Assembly (NCBI GenBank): GCA_028386065.3
Contig: JAKUCV010003526.1
Span: 250,253 to 314,252 of the forward strand
Reading direction: 5' to 3'
Length of the DNA stretch: 64,000 bases
Source: Turnera subulata
Lineage: Eukaryota; Streptophyta; Magnoliopsida; Malpighiales; Passifloraceae
The stretch's first letter is position 1. Each line of letters begins with the position of its first letter. Positions 33,369 to 45,163 of the stretch are shown here, piece after piece. The notes under the pieces are model-generated. The model saw nothing but the letters and a program-made list of their open reading frames with translations, ran no database searches and was not told where the DNA came from. Both the position numbers and the translations under genes were made by a program.

Positions 33369-34985
33369 GTGTTTGTTGCTCGGACTGCTATTTTTCTAGA
33401 AATAAAATTTATTTCTAGAGGAATCAGTGGGAGGAAAATAGAACTCGAAGAAGTTCGAGATCTAGAGGCCGAGATGGAACAAGGACAGGAACCACAAGAT
33501 GTTGTGGATGAGAATCCTGTACCTGTAACACATGCACCGCGTAGGTCTGATAGGATTCAGTATGAGCCTGAGAGATATGGATTTCTCATGACTCATACTG
33601 GGGACATGATGCTCATAGAAGAGGATGAGCCCACTTCCTATCAGCAGGCCGTCACGGGTCCAGACTCTAAAAAGTGGCTGGAAGCCATGAATTCGGAAAT
33701 GGAATCCATGTATCATAACAAGGTATGGACCTTGGTTGATCCACCTGAAGGGGTAAAACCCATAGGGTGCAAGTGGGTCTTTAAGAAAAGACCGACATGG
33801 ATGGTAATGTGATTACCTATAAAGGGCGATTGGTGGTAAAAGGTTTTAAGCAAGTTCATGGTATTGACTACGATGAAACTTTCTCACCAGTTGCCATGGT
33901 AAAATCCATCCGGATTCTATTGGCTATAGCGGCATCATATGACTATGAAATATGGCAAATGGATGTCCAAACCGCTTTCCTTAACAGAAATCTTTTAGAG
34001 GATGTGTACATGACACAACCTGAAGATTTTGTCGATCCAGAGAATGCCAATATGGTATGCAAGTTGCAGAGATCCATTTATGGATTGAAGCAAGCTTCTA
34101 GGAGTTGGAATCTTCGTTTTAATGAAGTGATCAAAGAGTTTGGTTTCATTAAGAACGAAGATGAACCATGTGTTTACAAGAAGGTTAGTGGGAGCATTAT
34201 TGTTTTCTTGTTGTTATATGTTGATGACATTCTACTCATTGGGAATGACATTCTGACACTACAGTCTGTAAAGACTTGGTTAGGGAAGAATTTCTCGATG
34301 AAGGACTTAGGAGAAGCTGCCTATGTGTTAGGTATAAAGATCTATAAAGATAGATCCAAAAGGCTTCTCGGGCTAAGTCAGAGTACGTATATTGACAAGG
34401 TGCTAAAGAGGTTTAGCATGCAAGATTCCAAGAAAGGATTCTTGCCCATGTCACTTGGCGTATCTCTCTCTAAGAATCAATGTCCTAGTACATCCAAGGA
34501 GAGAGAGCGGATGAGTAAGATCCCTTATGCTTCGGCAATAGGATCTATCATGTATTCCATGCTATGTACTCGACCGGATGTCGCTTATGCTTTGAGTGTC
34601 ACAAGCAGATATCAATCTGATCCCGATGAGAGTCACTGGACAGCGGTTAAGAACATCCTTAAGTACATGAGAAGGACTAAGGATGCATTTCTTGTCTATG
34701 GAAGCGTTGATGAGCTAGTTGTAAAGGGTTACACAGATGCTAGCTTCCAAACTGACAGGGATGACTTTAGATCCCAATCAGGTTATGTGTTTTATCTTGG
34801 AGATGGTGCTGTGAGCTGGAACAGTTCTAAGCAAGAAACAGTTGCCAATTCTTCAACTGAGGCTGTACAAAGTTCCTTCTGAGAACTATGTAGCAGATCC
34901 TTTGGCTGAGCTTTTCACACAGCGGAAGCATGATGGTCATGCTACAACCATTGGTATTAGATACATGGATGATTGGCTTTAGTAC
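33369..34985 (+). pseudogene. Copia reverse transcriptase and partial RNase H
   Basis: 33369-33800 carries the linker and RT start (SYQQAVTGPDSKKWLEAM, GCKWVFKK), then a frameshift near 33795. The next frame, 361 residues, has QMDVQTAFLN (first catalytic Asp), IYGLKQASRSWN and LLYVDDILLIGND (YVDD box), then RNase H opening with GYTDASFQTD. RNase H is broken: after STEA the sequence jumps to VQSSF/VPSEN-type sequence, losing about 75 residues that the minus-strand copia at 62276-62510 keeps. The reading ends just before the PPT AAGTGGGAGAT. Confidence 0.92.
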
Positions 34986-34996
34986 AAGTGGGAGAT

Positions 34997-36500
34997 TGTT
35001 AGTAATATGCCCAAAAGCCAATCAATGGATGATTGTAGTCATGTATATACATTGAGGTTATTCCAACAAATATGATTATGAGATAATCGCTTGCACATAT
35101 TTATAACCCTAGAATACTTTGTATTCTTAAAATGTCCCTAGTCGATTAATATTTTGGATGGGTTGTAATAATAAATTAAGACTAGCGTATGTTGAGAATT
35201 ATATGAGATATGAATTCTACATACGGGTACAAGTTAGAGAACTTGTGGACTGGACAGACCCACATAAGAACCCTACATGAAACGTTATATGATTGTCATT
35301 AGTGGTTCTTATATGTATTGTCCTTAGACCTGAGATCATTGAGGTTCCCAACATTTGAGTCGTATACTTTGATATTATTCCTAGTCATCCGTAACTAGGT
35401 GGACTTAAGGGTAATCATTGGGTATATGATAAATGTGTAGTGGATTTTGACTGATCAAGATGGGATTCGTCCGACCCATATAGCGGGTATATTATCAGTT
35501 GGGCCTCCTGATAGAGTTGAACTGTAAATGCATGGCCATGCTCGGATTATATGATATGGTGATATCATTAGGATCCGTTTTACACAGTTAACTCGGGGAT
35601 CAAGAAACTAAGATTAAATATATACGAGATTGACGTTTTCCATGTCTCGGTTTAATCTTGATAGTGGGACGAAAGGACGATGACATGTTTCGAGGCATAT
35701 AGAATCAGTACTGATCTTGTCGCTCAGGTAGCAATGATGTGTTGCTAGACGCCGCTCTTTGCTTATAATTGTAAAATGAGATTTTACAATTATTGTCGAA
35801 CGTTACAAGCGCCTACAGGGTCACACACATAGAATCGTTGATTCGAGCAGGTGGTTGAACCGTGGTTGGACCATGGTTCGACCGGATGTGGTTAGATCAT
35901 GGTTGGACCAGGGTCGTTTTGGGCTGGTTTGGTTCAACTATTGACAGAATTATTGGACCAAATTAGTGCTGTGATGAGTATTTGTACATTAGTGGAGACA
36001 TGGTTATGTGGAGACATAATCATAAAAGATAATGGGCCAATATGTTGGCCATTATCCCATTGTCTCTAAGCACTAACTGGGGGTAGAGTATTCAGATTAC
36101 TCTTGACCCTTCTCACTCTCTCTTGCATTCTGAATTCTGAGTTTTTCAGAGCTAGAAACACACACACATCTTCCTCTCTTCTTTGTGAAGGAAAGAGATA
36201 CCATAAACACCACATATAGCTCCCGGAAATCCGTAGCTAGCACCACGGTTTGGGAGTGCTCGGGGGTTGGAGATCGTGAGACGATTCCAGCCGGTGATTG
36301 ACGGTTCGGGTGGATACCGCAGAGGAGCAGGATATCCTTCCGGCTCTAGCTGATTCGGTTCTTCAGTTAGGTGAAAGATCCTAACTGTTTCATGTATTTT
36401 TGTTTTGTAGTTCGGTTTAGTTGCTTCACTTGGATCCTCCAAGGTTTCCGGGTCTTTCCGCTGCTCTTGATTGTCAAGTTTGCATGCCTAGATACTTACA
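34997..36500 (+). mobile_element. 3' LTR of copia element, TSD TATAA
   Basis: 1,504 bp, preceded by PPT AAGTGGGAGAT, starting TGTTAGTAATATGCCC and ending GATACTTACA. The right TSD TATAA at 36501-36505 exactly matches the left one, so the element (28425-36500, 8,076 bp) is structurally complete. A perfect 13-bp hairpin (ATAATTGTAAAAT/ATTTTACAATTAT, loop GAG) lies at 35765-35793. Confidence 0.95.
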
Positions 36501-36505
36501 TATAA

Positions 36506-36890
36506 TGCCATTCTATATGCCTTTTTTGTGGATTAAACACAAGAAATCGCAAATTGAGGTTTTGCCGAAATTGAGGGTTTAGGGTTCTTGGCAAAATTTA
36601 GAGATTTTGGGTGTTTCTGGTGTTGTTTTGACATTGTGAGTGCTTAAGGTTGATCTTGGGTGACTAGGTATTGGTGGGTTTGTCTGAATTTTGATCAATT
36701 TTGAACTTCGCCGGGGCGGATTTTTGTGATTTTCTTGCGTTTTGACCCGTAAATGAAACTGTGCTACGATGTTTGAATGCATGATGCAAGTGCGTAATCC
36801 CATCCCTGTGATGCATGTCTTGATGTATGTGGCCTCGGTTTAGTCTTGGCGAACCCGGGTTGGCATGTGTGTTGACCTCTTTTGGTGTTT
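36506..36890 (+). other. Putative intron before the PMD exon
   Basis: Non-coding T-rich sequence after the copia, ending TGTTTCTACACAG near 36898, an acceptor-like site directly before the PMD frame. Reading it as intron is inference. Confidence 0.35.
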
Positions 36891-37640
36891 CTACACAGGA
36901 TTCGAAGGACAGGCAGCGAAACCATACCTGGGCTAATGCACGCCATCTCATCCGTGAACATGTGAGGAAGGATAGGCCTGTTCGGCAGATCACTCAGAGG
37001 GTCGGGTTGTGGGACTTCTTTTGCACTTTCCGAGGAGACAAAGTCGACCTGCATGCTGTATCGGCTCTATGTGAGAGATGGTCGGATACCACCAATACCT
37101 TCCACTTTGCTTGTGGTGAGATGACTATGACTCTTTCGGATTTTACCCACATTACCGGGCTACTATTCCATGGTGATCCGGTCGTCTTTTATCAGCATCT
37201 AGGCCTCGATCGTTTTCAAAAGTTGGTGGGACTTGTCTCTGACTGGGTCCGCACATGTGAGGTATCTCCTACGTGGCTACAAAACGCCTTATTTGATCCT
37301 CAGTATCCTGGGACGACTGAGCAGAGAGCTCGAGGCTTGATATTGGTGAGCTTGAGTAGATCCCTCTTTGCTTCCAGCAGTGATCGGGTTCGGTGCGATT
37401 TATTGGCGTCGCTTGTCCACCTGGACAGACCGTAGATTGATTGGGCTTCGGTGGGTTTCGTAAACGCCTACCGGGAGATGTGAAATTTTTCCCGGGTTGC
37501 GGCAAAGTACTTTTATGGTTTAGGTTGGATTTGGGAGGTCATGGCCTGTTTCTCTTCGTTGGGGCTCCCCGAGTCGCGGGGCCAGGAGTAACGCCCACGA
37601 CCGGGTACGGGCCCGTCACTATATAGACCAGGTTCCCATG
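36890..37640 (+). pseudogene. Plant mobile domain (PMD/MAIN-like) pseudogene, main exon
   Basis: The frame through 36827-37435 matches the plant mobile domain family (Arabidopsis MAIN/MAIL1 and many transposon-borne relatives). It has VRQITQRVGLWDFF, then the family hallmark FHFACGEMTMTLSDFTHITGL (about residues 92-112 of the frame), then FDPQYPGTTEQRARG. It stops at LVHLDRP (TAG at 37433), but the same frame goes on with IDWASVGFVNAYREM, another stop, and YFYGLGWIWEVMACF, which still looks like the family. So it is a decayed gene with at least two nonsense changes. It lies antisense to host element A-B. PMD proteins act in the nucleus in silencing and gene regulation; their role in elements is unclear. 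Confidence 0.8.
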
Positions 37641-37724
37641 TCGGGCAAGGTATCTTTTCTCCCTCATCTCTCGTCTCCCGAAACATCCTTTTGGTAACAT
37701 TGTCTTACCAAATATTTGTTGGCA

Positions 37725-38499
37725 GATCCAGTTTTCTCCTTTTGCGACTTACCAGGACATATTCGAGAGGATTGACTCCATGACCCTAGTGATGGATCAT
37801 TGTCGGTGCGTGATAGGCTATCCAGACTTGAGGGTGTGGTACCTCGGAGACTGTATTTGTGCGTAGACCATAGAGATGCTATGTATACAACCTGATCCAC
37901 CGATCTCCATGCGGGACATTAACGACCGGGGTGAGGCCCTCGATGGAGAGTGCTTGGATTGGAACGCCGATGACTTGGCCTACTCAGGTGACTATTCTTC
38001 TTTCATCCGTGATTTTCTGAAGCCTCCCTTGACTACCCCAGAGGCAGTTGGGTCGGTACCTAGCACTGGTCCCTCTCGGCAGAGTTTCGCCTCTTGGAGG
38101 AGGAAGGGTACTGGGGCATCTTCTTCTACTTCTGGCCCTATCCTCCCGACCTGTGATGCTGATTTTGAGTCTTTCGATGACTCATATAGGCGTTGTCGGG
38201 TACTTTTTTCCGAGGACCTACCTCCTGACTGTCCATCATTCCCGGCTGACATTATCACAGTACCATCTCTATTATTATCCCCAAATATCTTCATTCTTCT
38301 CCTCTTTTGTAGCTTGGTTGACCTTCTCTATCATCCGGATACGAGAGTTGACTTCCTGTGTAAGAGAGGGGGATGTGCTCGCCCCGTGCCATTGTCCAGA
38401 GATCCCCGTCCTCCAGGGCCTTCGGTACCACCTTTTGCCCCTCAGCCGATTCCTCATCCTACTGATCCTACCTCGGGTGATTCTAAGGATACAATATAG
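37725..38499 (+). pseudogene. PMD pseudogene, C-terminal part
   Basis: After an intron-like gap ending in GGCAG, the frame reads FSPFATYQDIF and VIGYPDLRVWYLGDCI, a C-terminal segment seen in transposon-borne PMD proteins. A stop follows at 37864. From about 37876 a 207-residue frame (QPDPPISMRDINDRGE, YSSFIRDFLKPPLT) continues into a Pro/Ser-rich tail ending at 38499. There is no recognised catalytic motif. Frames suggest one protein broken by point changes. Confidence 0.65.
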
Positions 38500-38559
38500 G
38501 AGCACACTAGGCCGGTTCACCAAACCCGGAGTAAGAAGAGACGGTCTTGATTGATGCAT

Positions 38560-39797
38560 GTTTGCCCTATCTTCTAGATGCTTATACTATGGTGGACTAT
38601 CCTTTCTTTTGTATGCATGCGTGTGTCCTAAGTTCTAGACTCAAGTATTTGGATGGGATTACTCTTTACGAATGCATGTCTTATTTCTCCTTTTCTCGAA
38701 ATGTAATTATGCATGCAATTTAAAAGACCGCCGAATCGTGTGCCATGAGTAATGGGACAAGTCAGGTATAAGCTTTAAAGGATTTGCACAAGGTCGCACA
38801 AGACACCTATTTCTCTATGTTGGGTTTATCAATGAGAATTATTTCAAGCAAAGATTTCCACGAACATGAGCATGCCCGGAGTCTCCCCAAACACCATTTG
38901 GCCTTAATTTTTGCCTAGGCCGCCCTTTCGGGTTTTCAACCTAGCAGGCATGTCCTAACTTTTGCCTAGATCCCCCTTTCGGGTTTTCAATCTAGCGGAC
39001 TAATCCCCCTCTCTTTCTCCGTTTTCTTTTACTTTCTTCCTCCGAGGATGGTGGTCAAAACTTACCCAGGTGATGGCGAGTTCCAATTCTTTTTATCTAG
39101 TGGTGATACTTTTCCGGTGATGGCTCGATTTTGGTCCTTCTTCGACTTAACAACATAACCAGGGACACTGCTCTTAAGCATTGGAGGAGATCTCTTCAAT
39201 AGGTGGAATCCAAACCTAAACCCTATCATCTTTTACCAACTTAGCTTAGGAACCAAACATTATTTAGACCGGGCTCTTTGATAGAGTTACCTAGCGTACA
39301 AGTAGAAAATATTGTTCATCATTTGTCCAATCACATAGAAGTGTTTTTCTCGAGAAATTTTAAATGGCACGTTGGTTGTGGGTACACATTCCTTTTTTCC
39401 TTTTTTTTCTTTTTTTTCTTATTTTCTTTTTCTCCCCCCCCCCCCCTCTCCCCTCCCCTTTTTTTTTGGGAGAAATGACCTCACAAGCCAGGCTTATTAC
39501 TCTTAGAAAAAGCACTTGATTCAAAACAGATTTGATTTACTGGATCAGGTCTCTGTAGTTCATTCTATAGTTCCCAAACTAAGTTGATAAATTCTAATAA
39601 GACTTAAGACATCATTTTTTAAAATAAAGGGATGAGAATATCCATTACACGAATGTTAATGAAAGACAAACAACATTGACTCCTCGAGGTGAAGTTATCA
39701 TGGATAGGCTTCAACCCTTTTTTATTCTGAGAACATAAAAAAAACAGACTCGACATTTTAAAACCCCTAAGACTTCTTATCCTCCCTATTAACTGTT
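38560..39797. other. A-B internal sequence, non-coding
   Basis: Includes two copies of the CCTAACTTTTGCCTAG...TTTCGGGTTTTCAA block (about 38905 and 38950), shared with C-D at about 20845, and a T-rich/C-homopolymer stretch at 39390-39470. ATCAGGTCTCTGTAGTTCAT at about 39545 matches 45745 with a few changes, a piece common to both Tat-like elements. No gene. Confidence 0.5.
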
Positions 39798-40379
39798 CTA
39801 AGCATCCTCCTCCATCTCCCATTCGATCTTATCCGGGTACACGAGCTTTCTTCGTGGGACTATAGTGACGGTTTCCTTCGGGTCATCATGTTGGACTTCA
39901 ATCGTCTTTGTCTCGTCTCCCATCCCCGGACTGTCTTCATCTCCTTTATCGGTCATCATGTCATCATCCGATTTTGAGTATTCCTCGGATCCTGTGGCAT
40001 CATCCCAATCATCCCACTTGCTTTCCCGCGACTCCTAGATGCATTCCCAGAGACTTTCTTTAGCCTTTATGCTTTCTCGAGTGAGTGCGACATTCCGGAG
40101 TTGGATGCCCCTCATCACTTCTTCAACAAGTGCATACTGTCCCATGGGATCCAGGAATTGCTTCATGGCTACATGGGCAAATGGTTGGCCAAGCAAGACC
40201 CCACGGAGGATCGCCTCCTCTAATTGGCCCATCAAAGTCCAGAATGTTGATTGCACCTCATTCTCTTTTTGGAGAGTCCGGTCTTCATAAGTTGGAAAAT
40301 CGTCCTCCGTGGGCTTTCCCCTCAGGCTCGTTCTTATGCCGGTAGAACCCTCTGATTGGTTAGCATGCTCATTGCTCAT
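39798..40379 (-). pseudogene. Short ORF of A-B element (unknown, gag-proximal)
   Basis: Begins MSNEHANQSEGSTG at 40379 and runs 114 residues to a TAG at 40035-40037. The same frame then stays open to 39798 with a strongly acidic tail (SKWDDWDDATGSEEYSKSDD). It is therefore probably one ~193-residue protein with a premature stop. It lies about 740 bases downstream of the PBS in element orientation, where Ogre-type elements carry either a small extra ORF or the start of gag. I do not recognise a domain; the middle (STFWTLMGQLEEAILRG) looks helical. Function unknown. Confidence 0.55.
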
Positions 40380-41116
40380 GGTTCCTCTTGAGTGTCAAAA
40401 GTGAAGAAGTAGGTTTTAGTGCCTTGCTCAGGTGGGCTTAAAAGGGAGGCTAGAAACAAATGGTTGGATAGGACATGGGCTGACTCTTGATTCGGCATAT
40501 TATCTTTTCCAAAACCTAATGGAAAATGACATGTGATATGCACTCCTAACTCCTCAAACTCTTAGGGCAATTGGGCAATCACTCAAATCATCACGATGGA
40601 CTTACTATGAGTTTTGGTGAACCACCGCTTGAAAACATGGAATCTCTTCCCTTTTAATAGCCATGGATGGTTACCCTCCATTCCTCCCTTCTCAAATCCC
40701 CATATATGTATGGATTCAAATCCCAAAATAACAAGATACAACACATACGTATAACACACCAAAGTCCATACACATGCACGTACCACTTATTGATTCATAG
40801 TGCATGAGATGATCAGGGTATGCAGTTGGTTGGGGGCCAAAAGAATGTCGCTAGGGAATAGGCTGACCTACTCACATGTGATAAAGGATATCACGTGAGG
40901 TCCGAGGCTAATTAATCCCCATCATTGCTAAACATTGAGAAACGGGTTCACTCAAACCACTATCGCTTAAGGAAAGCATGTAGCGGATTTGGATTCCCTC
41001 GCCCTCTTAAGGTAAAGGCTTCACATCAACTGTTATAAATGCAAGGCACTTATGATGACAAGTAAAAGGCACACAAGATTTCAACAATTGCATAAAGTCT
41101 CTTGAACCCACTACTT
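40380..41116 (-). other. A-B 5' untranslated region
   Basis: GCATGAGATGATCAGGGTAT and GGGGGCCAAAAGAATGTCGC (40803-40855) match the 5' UTR left of LTR D at 50150-50200, showing shared leader architecture. No ORF. Confidence 0.6.
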
Positions 41117-41135
41117 CCCTAGTGGAGTCGCCAAC
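41117..41135 (-). other. Primer-binding site of A-B
   Basis: The minus strand reads TTGGCGACTCCACTAGGG directly after LTR B. This is the TGGCGACTCC-type site of Tat/Ogre gypsy elements, usually assigned to tRNA-Arg. LTR D has the same site at 50467-50484 with CCGCTGGGG. Confidence 0.8.
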
Positions 41136-42737
41136 GGTGAATACCCGACCCAAAATCACTTGGGCCTATTCACCTATTCCTTTCACCTTCTTCCTCGGGT
41201 CAATCCCATAACATTAGAGTCGCCACCCAAGTTTTATTAAGGACAAAACTTGGGAAAAACCTTAGTGTGACTCCATTAGGCTACATGGTCATGGCGAACC
41301 AAAGTCATGGGATCGGGGGTTCGTCATAAATGGGAAGGTGTTAGGCACCAATCCATGTTGGGTCGAGACTATATGCAATTATAAAATATAAGTGTGCCTG
41401 GTGTGAGTGTGCATGTGTGGAAAAGTAAAGAGAAGGGGAGAAGAAGAAGAATTGGCTTGCATCCCGTTGTAAAACCGAGACTACCTACGTTCCCGAGTGA
41501 TCGGGGTCAAAGCCACGCAGTTGTAAACATGGCACTTATCGGCCACTTACATCATCAAAAGCATCAACATATAATCAACAAAGATCAATCAAAAAGAAGG
41601 TTTAGTATTACCTCTTGTAGCTCTCCTCTAGCTCCTTGCAATGGGTTGAGTTCTACACCCACCTTCTTGCCGCTTCTGAGCTCCAAGGTTGATCCTCTTC
41701 TTGACCTCTCCTTGCTGGACTACTGCTAAAGCCTCCTACCAAACTCCTCCAGAGTTTTCTGCCTAAAGAGTGTATTTCTAGGCTTGGAGAAGTAGAGTTT
41801 CTCCAAGCACTCAAGGCTTGTAGGTGTATATGCGAGAAAATTTTGTGATCCCCTTGAAATGTGTGTGAGGGGTCCTATTTATAGTGCTCTGGGAAGCCTA
41901 GGGGCGTGAACCTGCTTAATGGTGAAGATTATGCCCGAAAATCTGGTCCAAAACCGCATAGGATCGAAATTAAAAACAAAATCGGAGATTTGGGCGAATC
42001 TGGAAGGACATGACCGCCGCTGTCGGCGGTCATCCACTGCTTGACCGCCAGTGCCAGCGGTTTTGAGTGGATGCTCGCCAGCACCTAGCGGTCGTCTCGA
42101 GATGACCGCCGGTTGCCCTGCGTGTCACCCGTTCTTTCCATTTTCGAACCCCCAATCCCCCTAATTCAGCTCTAATTTGATCCTACCGTAATTAATCCCT
42201 AATCAACCCAGAATCACTCAATTACTTGATTATCACTCCCCCTAAATCATTCCATAACAGATTGATTACACCCTAATGCCTATTTCATACTAAGTCATGC
42301 CAAAAACAATATTTCTACAAAGATGATGATTTAACTTTGATTTTCCACGAAAATCAGAGCCAAATTAACCTGCAAAAAATGTGTCATTGGGCTGGGTAAA
42401 CTCTGGAGAATCCATTCACTTGGACCCTTGAACCATTCCTAACCCAAAATGAATCATCATAAAATTGGATTAAAAACAACTAAAAAGGCCCAAGCAATGA
42501 AAATGTATCCTAATGTAAATAAACCTTATTATATATTTTACCCTAAGACTAAATCATCTCATTAATCCTAAGGTGGGGATACACAAAGGTTTAGATTACC
42601 AAAAACACAATAATTCTACTAAATTAAATTCTTATCATGCCTTGACTTAAAATCAAATCAACTTATTAACCTCAAGTTAAGCATGTTTGGAATCTAATTT
42701 TAGCAAAACTTTCGTGGGTCAAATTTGGGTGTTCACA
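41136..42737 (-). mobile_element. LTR 'B': 5' LTR of A-B
   Basis: 1,602 bp, a close match to LTR A. The first base is changed (GGTGAATACCC instead of TGTGAATACCC), and the right end is GGGTGTTCACA. TATAAATAG box (minus) at 41875-41884; hairpin GACCGCCG/CGGCGGTC (loop CTGT) at 42012-42031. The right TSD TAGTG is at 42738-42742. Confidence 0.85.
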
Positions 42738-42742
42738 TAGTG

Positions 42743-44520
42743 CCACCCCGTGTACTTTGTTTAAAGGAACTTTGACCAACTATCGAGTTCTTCTTCCGCA
42801 GGTCATTTGGATCCAATATCATTTAGGTTCTTCTGAGAGAAAACTTTGATCAAAGTTTGAGAAGAAACAAAGCTACGGAGCTCATTTAGTCAATAAAAAA
42901 GGTGATTTTAGATAATATTTTTTTTGTAAAAGAGAGAAAAAAGACCATTTGATGAATTATAAGAAAAGAACCTGTGGCGCTTTCAATTCCATGAGTGTGG
43001 AGTACTTTTAGATTCTCCATATTTCATACATGACGGAGTAACTCTTTTTGCTCTTGAATTTTGCAATCTTCTTCTTATGTAATCTTCTTCTTCCTTTTGC
43101 ACGACACATCTAGTTTGTAGGCTTCTAAATAAGAACCTTGATGAGCGTCTTCCCAATTTTAGCTCTTTTTTTTGGACCAGTTGGTCTACTCACTTGAAAT
43201 TTTGGTTCCCATGTTGGGTCGGTCGAGATCTGAACTTTCTATCATAACACCTTACTACTATCTGGCTTTGTCGAAAATAGAAGAAACACGCCAATTTTTT
43301 GTGCTCTCCCTTGTTATTTCTTGGACTGCTTTGTCCTTGTCCAGAAGAAAGTCCCGACTATTGGCTACTCCATGGTGGTCGTGCCATCAAGTGGCTCTAT
43401 AGGTCTTGCTATGAAGGAGGTTCGATGTTTTCTAGTTTTTGGATGATGGAGTTTCTTTCAAAGAAGGCCTTCAAGGGTTTCTTTCAAAAAAGGCCTTCAA
43501 GGGTTTCTCTTTGTACTAGCCTTAAGAGTTTTTGTGTGAAACCTCCCAAAATTCCCAAAGATTTAACTCATTCCTCCATGCATCTAAATTGATAAGCATT
43601 AAATCGAATCTCAGGCCTTGAAAAGCATATGGCTTCCTACATCACCTTCTGGATAACTTTTTTGTAGGGAAGTATGTTTTAGCAATCGTCGCTAGGGGCT
43701 TTGGGTTTAGGATAGGTTAAGGGCAGAGGGAGGTCGAGTTAGTGAGTAGGAGATTAATATGTGGAGCTTTTTTGAAAAGAATTCCACATAAAAAAAGGAA
43801 TTTGTCTGCTCCTTTTAAAGGACGTTAGTCCTAAGGGTCCCTTCTAAGAGAGATGGATGACCTTTTCATTTCATGTAGACACTTTGATTTGGCAGCTCTT
43901 CAGACGCTGCTTCTTTCAATACAAAATGAAATCTTTTCTCCATAAGAGTAAATATTTGAGTTGCACGAGCCACCAACTCAAGAAAGAGGAGTTTTACAAA
44001 GTTACGTGGCAAAAATTTTGAAGCTCAATGTGTGGCGTGAGCTTTAGCTCCTCCGTCTTTCTTATCTTTGTAAGGTCTTCATTTCAATGAGACATCCAAG
44101 GTCATGACTGCTGTGTTGGACACTAGCCTTACAAATAGATCGGGCATTCTATGCTCAAGCGTTTGTTAGACGAGTGAAGGACCCATAGGTGTAATGCTTG
44201 GGTATTGAATTTCCTCCTCTTTCCTTCATGTCCCCTTGTCTTTCTATAGAAGGACCTTGTACATCTCTATTTCTCTTCAACTCTAGGTGACTCTATCACA
44301 CAGATCACCTTGTTTTAATAAGAATTTTAGGTGGCTAATGCCTCTTCTAAGAATTCTTAGAGCTGAGGTCCCTTCGATCGGGGAGCCTTATCGTGGAGAT
44401 TCTAGGACCTAGAAGTCCTAGGTCCTTGTATTGAAAAGCCTTTTAGACACTTTAATAACACACCGATTTCGATAATACACCCTAACCTCCCTCCGGATAC
44501 TCTACGTTTATAGTGAAGGG
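42743..44520. other. E-F interior, non-coding
   Basis: No recognisable gene. A 26-base direct repeat containing AAGAAGGCCTTCAAGGG is duplicated at 43448-43505. Short frames (43172-43592) have no domain. Confidence 0.4.
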
Positions 44521-44534
44521 GAGGTGGATAGCCA

Positions 44535-45110
44535 TGGCTAATTCAGAACCTTACTCTTCCTCATTTTAATGAGGGTGCTTGGGCTTTTTTCCCAACTCTT
44601 TTGTTCATGTGCTACCTCAGCAATATCCCCTAATGGGTGATAGGTTCGTATGTCATGCAGACCTACTAGTATTTCTTGCCTAAATTGCATAAGCTCCACC
44701 CATCTTACTATTTCATTACTTTGCTGATTAGTAGTATTGGAGGTACTTGGAATTCCGATTCCATTGTTGGTGGGATTCAAGTTTGTACTAGACGTAGGTC
44801 CAATACTAGTGTTACTCGGAATAGTTCCGCCTCCACCGTTTACGGCGGGATCAAAGCCTGTAATGGACGTAAGTCCTGCACTAGTGTTATTAGGAATATT
44901 TTTGGCACCACAAAGGTCTTAAGAATGTGTTGGTAGACCCCTCCTCTTGTCTATCAAAAAGAATATCATTGTCGTACCTTCATTGGCCGGAGGTCCTTCA
45001 ACGGTCGGAGGTCTTTCATCTGTCGGAGGTCCTACATCGGCTGGAGGTCTTCCAGTGTCCGGAGTTTTGTTAGCTCTAGACCCGCTGGGATGGGATCCAC
45101 GATAAAGCCC
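44535..45110 (-). pseudogene. Gag N-terminal remnant of E-F
   Basis: From the PBS leftwards the minus strand gives MASSLPWALSWIPSQRV, a stop, then a Pro-rich repeat (GPPTDERPPTVEGPP), a Ser/Asn/Thr-rich segment (GIGIPSTSNTTNQQ), and VRWVELMQFRQEILVGLHDI, ending at 44538. A low-complexity N-terminus then a helical segment is compatible with a gypsy gag start, but no zinc knuckle remains and stops interrupt. The position next to the PBS supports gag; sequence alone does not prove it. Confidence 0.45.
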
Positions 45111-45144
45111 AAGGTAGAGAAGAAGCCATGGCTTTTTGTTCAGT

Positions 45145-45163
45145 TTCCCACAGGCGGCGCCAA
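45145..45163 (-). other. Primer-binding site of E-F
   Basis: The minus strand reads TTGGCGCCGCCTGTGGGAA adjoining LTR F. TGGCGCCGTCTGTGGGA-like sites are common in plant gypsy elements. It fixes the E-F orientation as minus. Confidence 0.75.

Larger units (their letters stand above)
24389..42737 (-). mobile_element. Tat/Ogre-like element A-B (18.3 kb with nested copia)
   Basis: LTR pair A and B flanked by TTGTG (left) and TAGTG (right), 4 of 5 match. The PBS beside B reads TTGGCGACTCCACTAGGG on the minus strand, the tRNA-Arg-type site of Tat/Ogre elements. Without the copia (28425-36500 plus one TSD copy) it is about 10.3 kb. The interior holds, in minus orientation, a short ORF (40379-39798), then an antisense PMD pseudogene (38500-about 27900 including its leader), then the hairpin array and 3' LTR. 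No gag-pol is found, so it needed enzymes in trans. Confidence 0.75.

Noticed and set aside
40039..40345. Plus-strand ORFs opposite the A-B short ORF
   Set aside because: Shadows of the minus-strand frame, which has better composition and fits element orientation.
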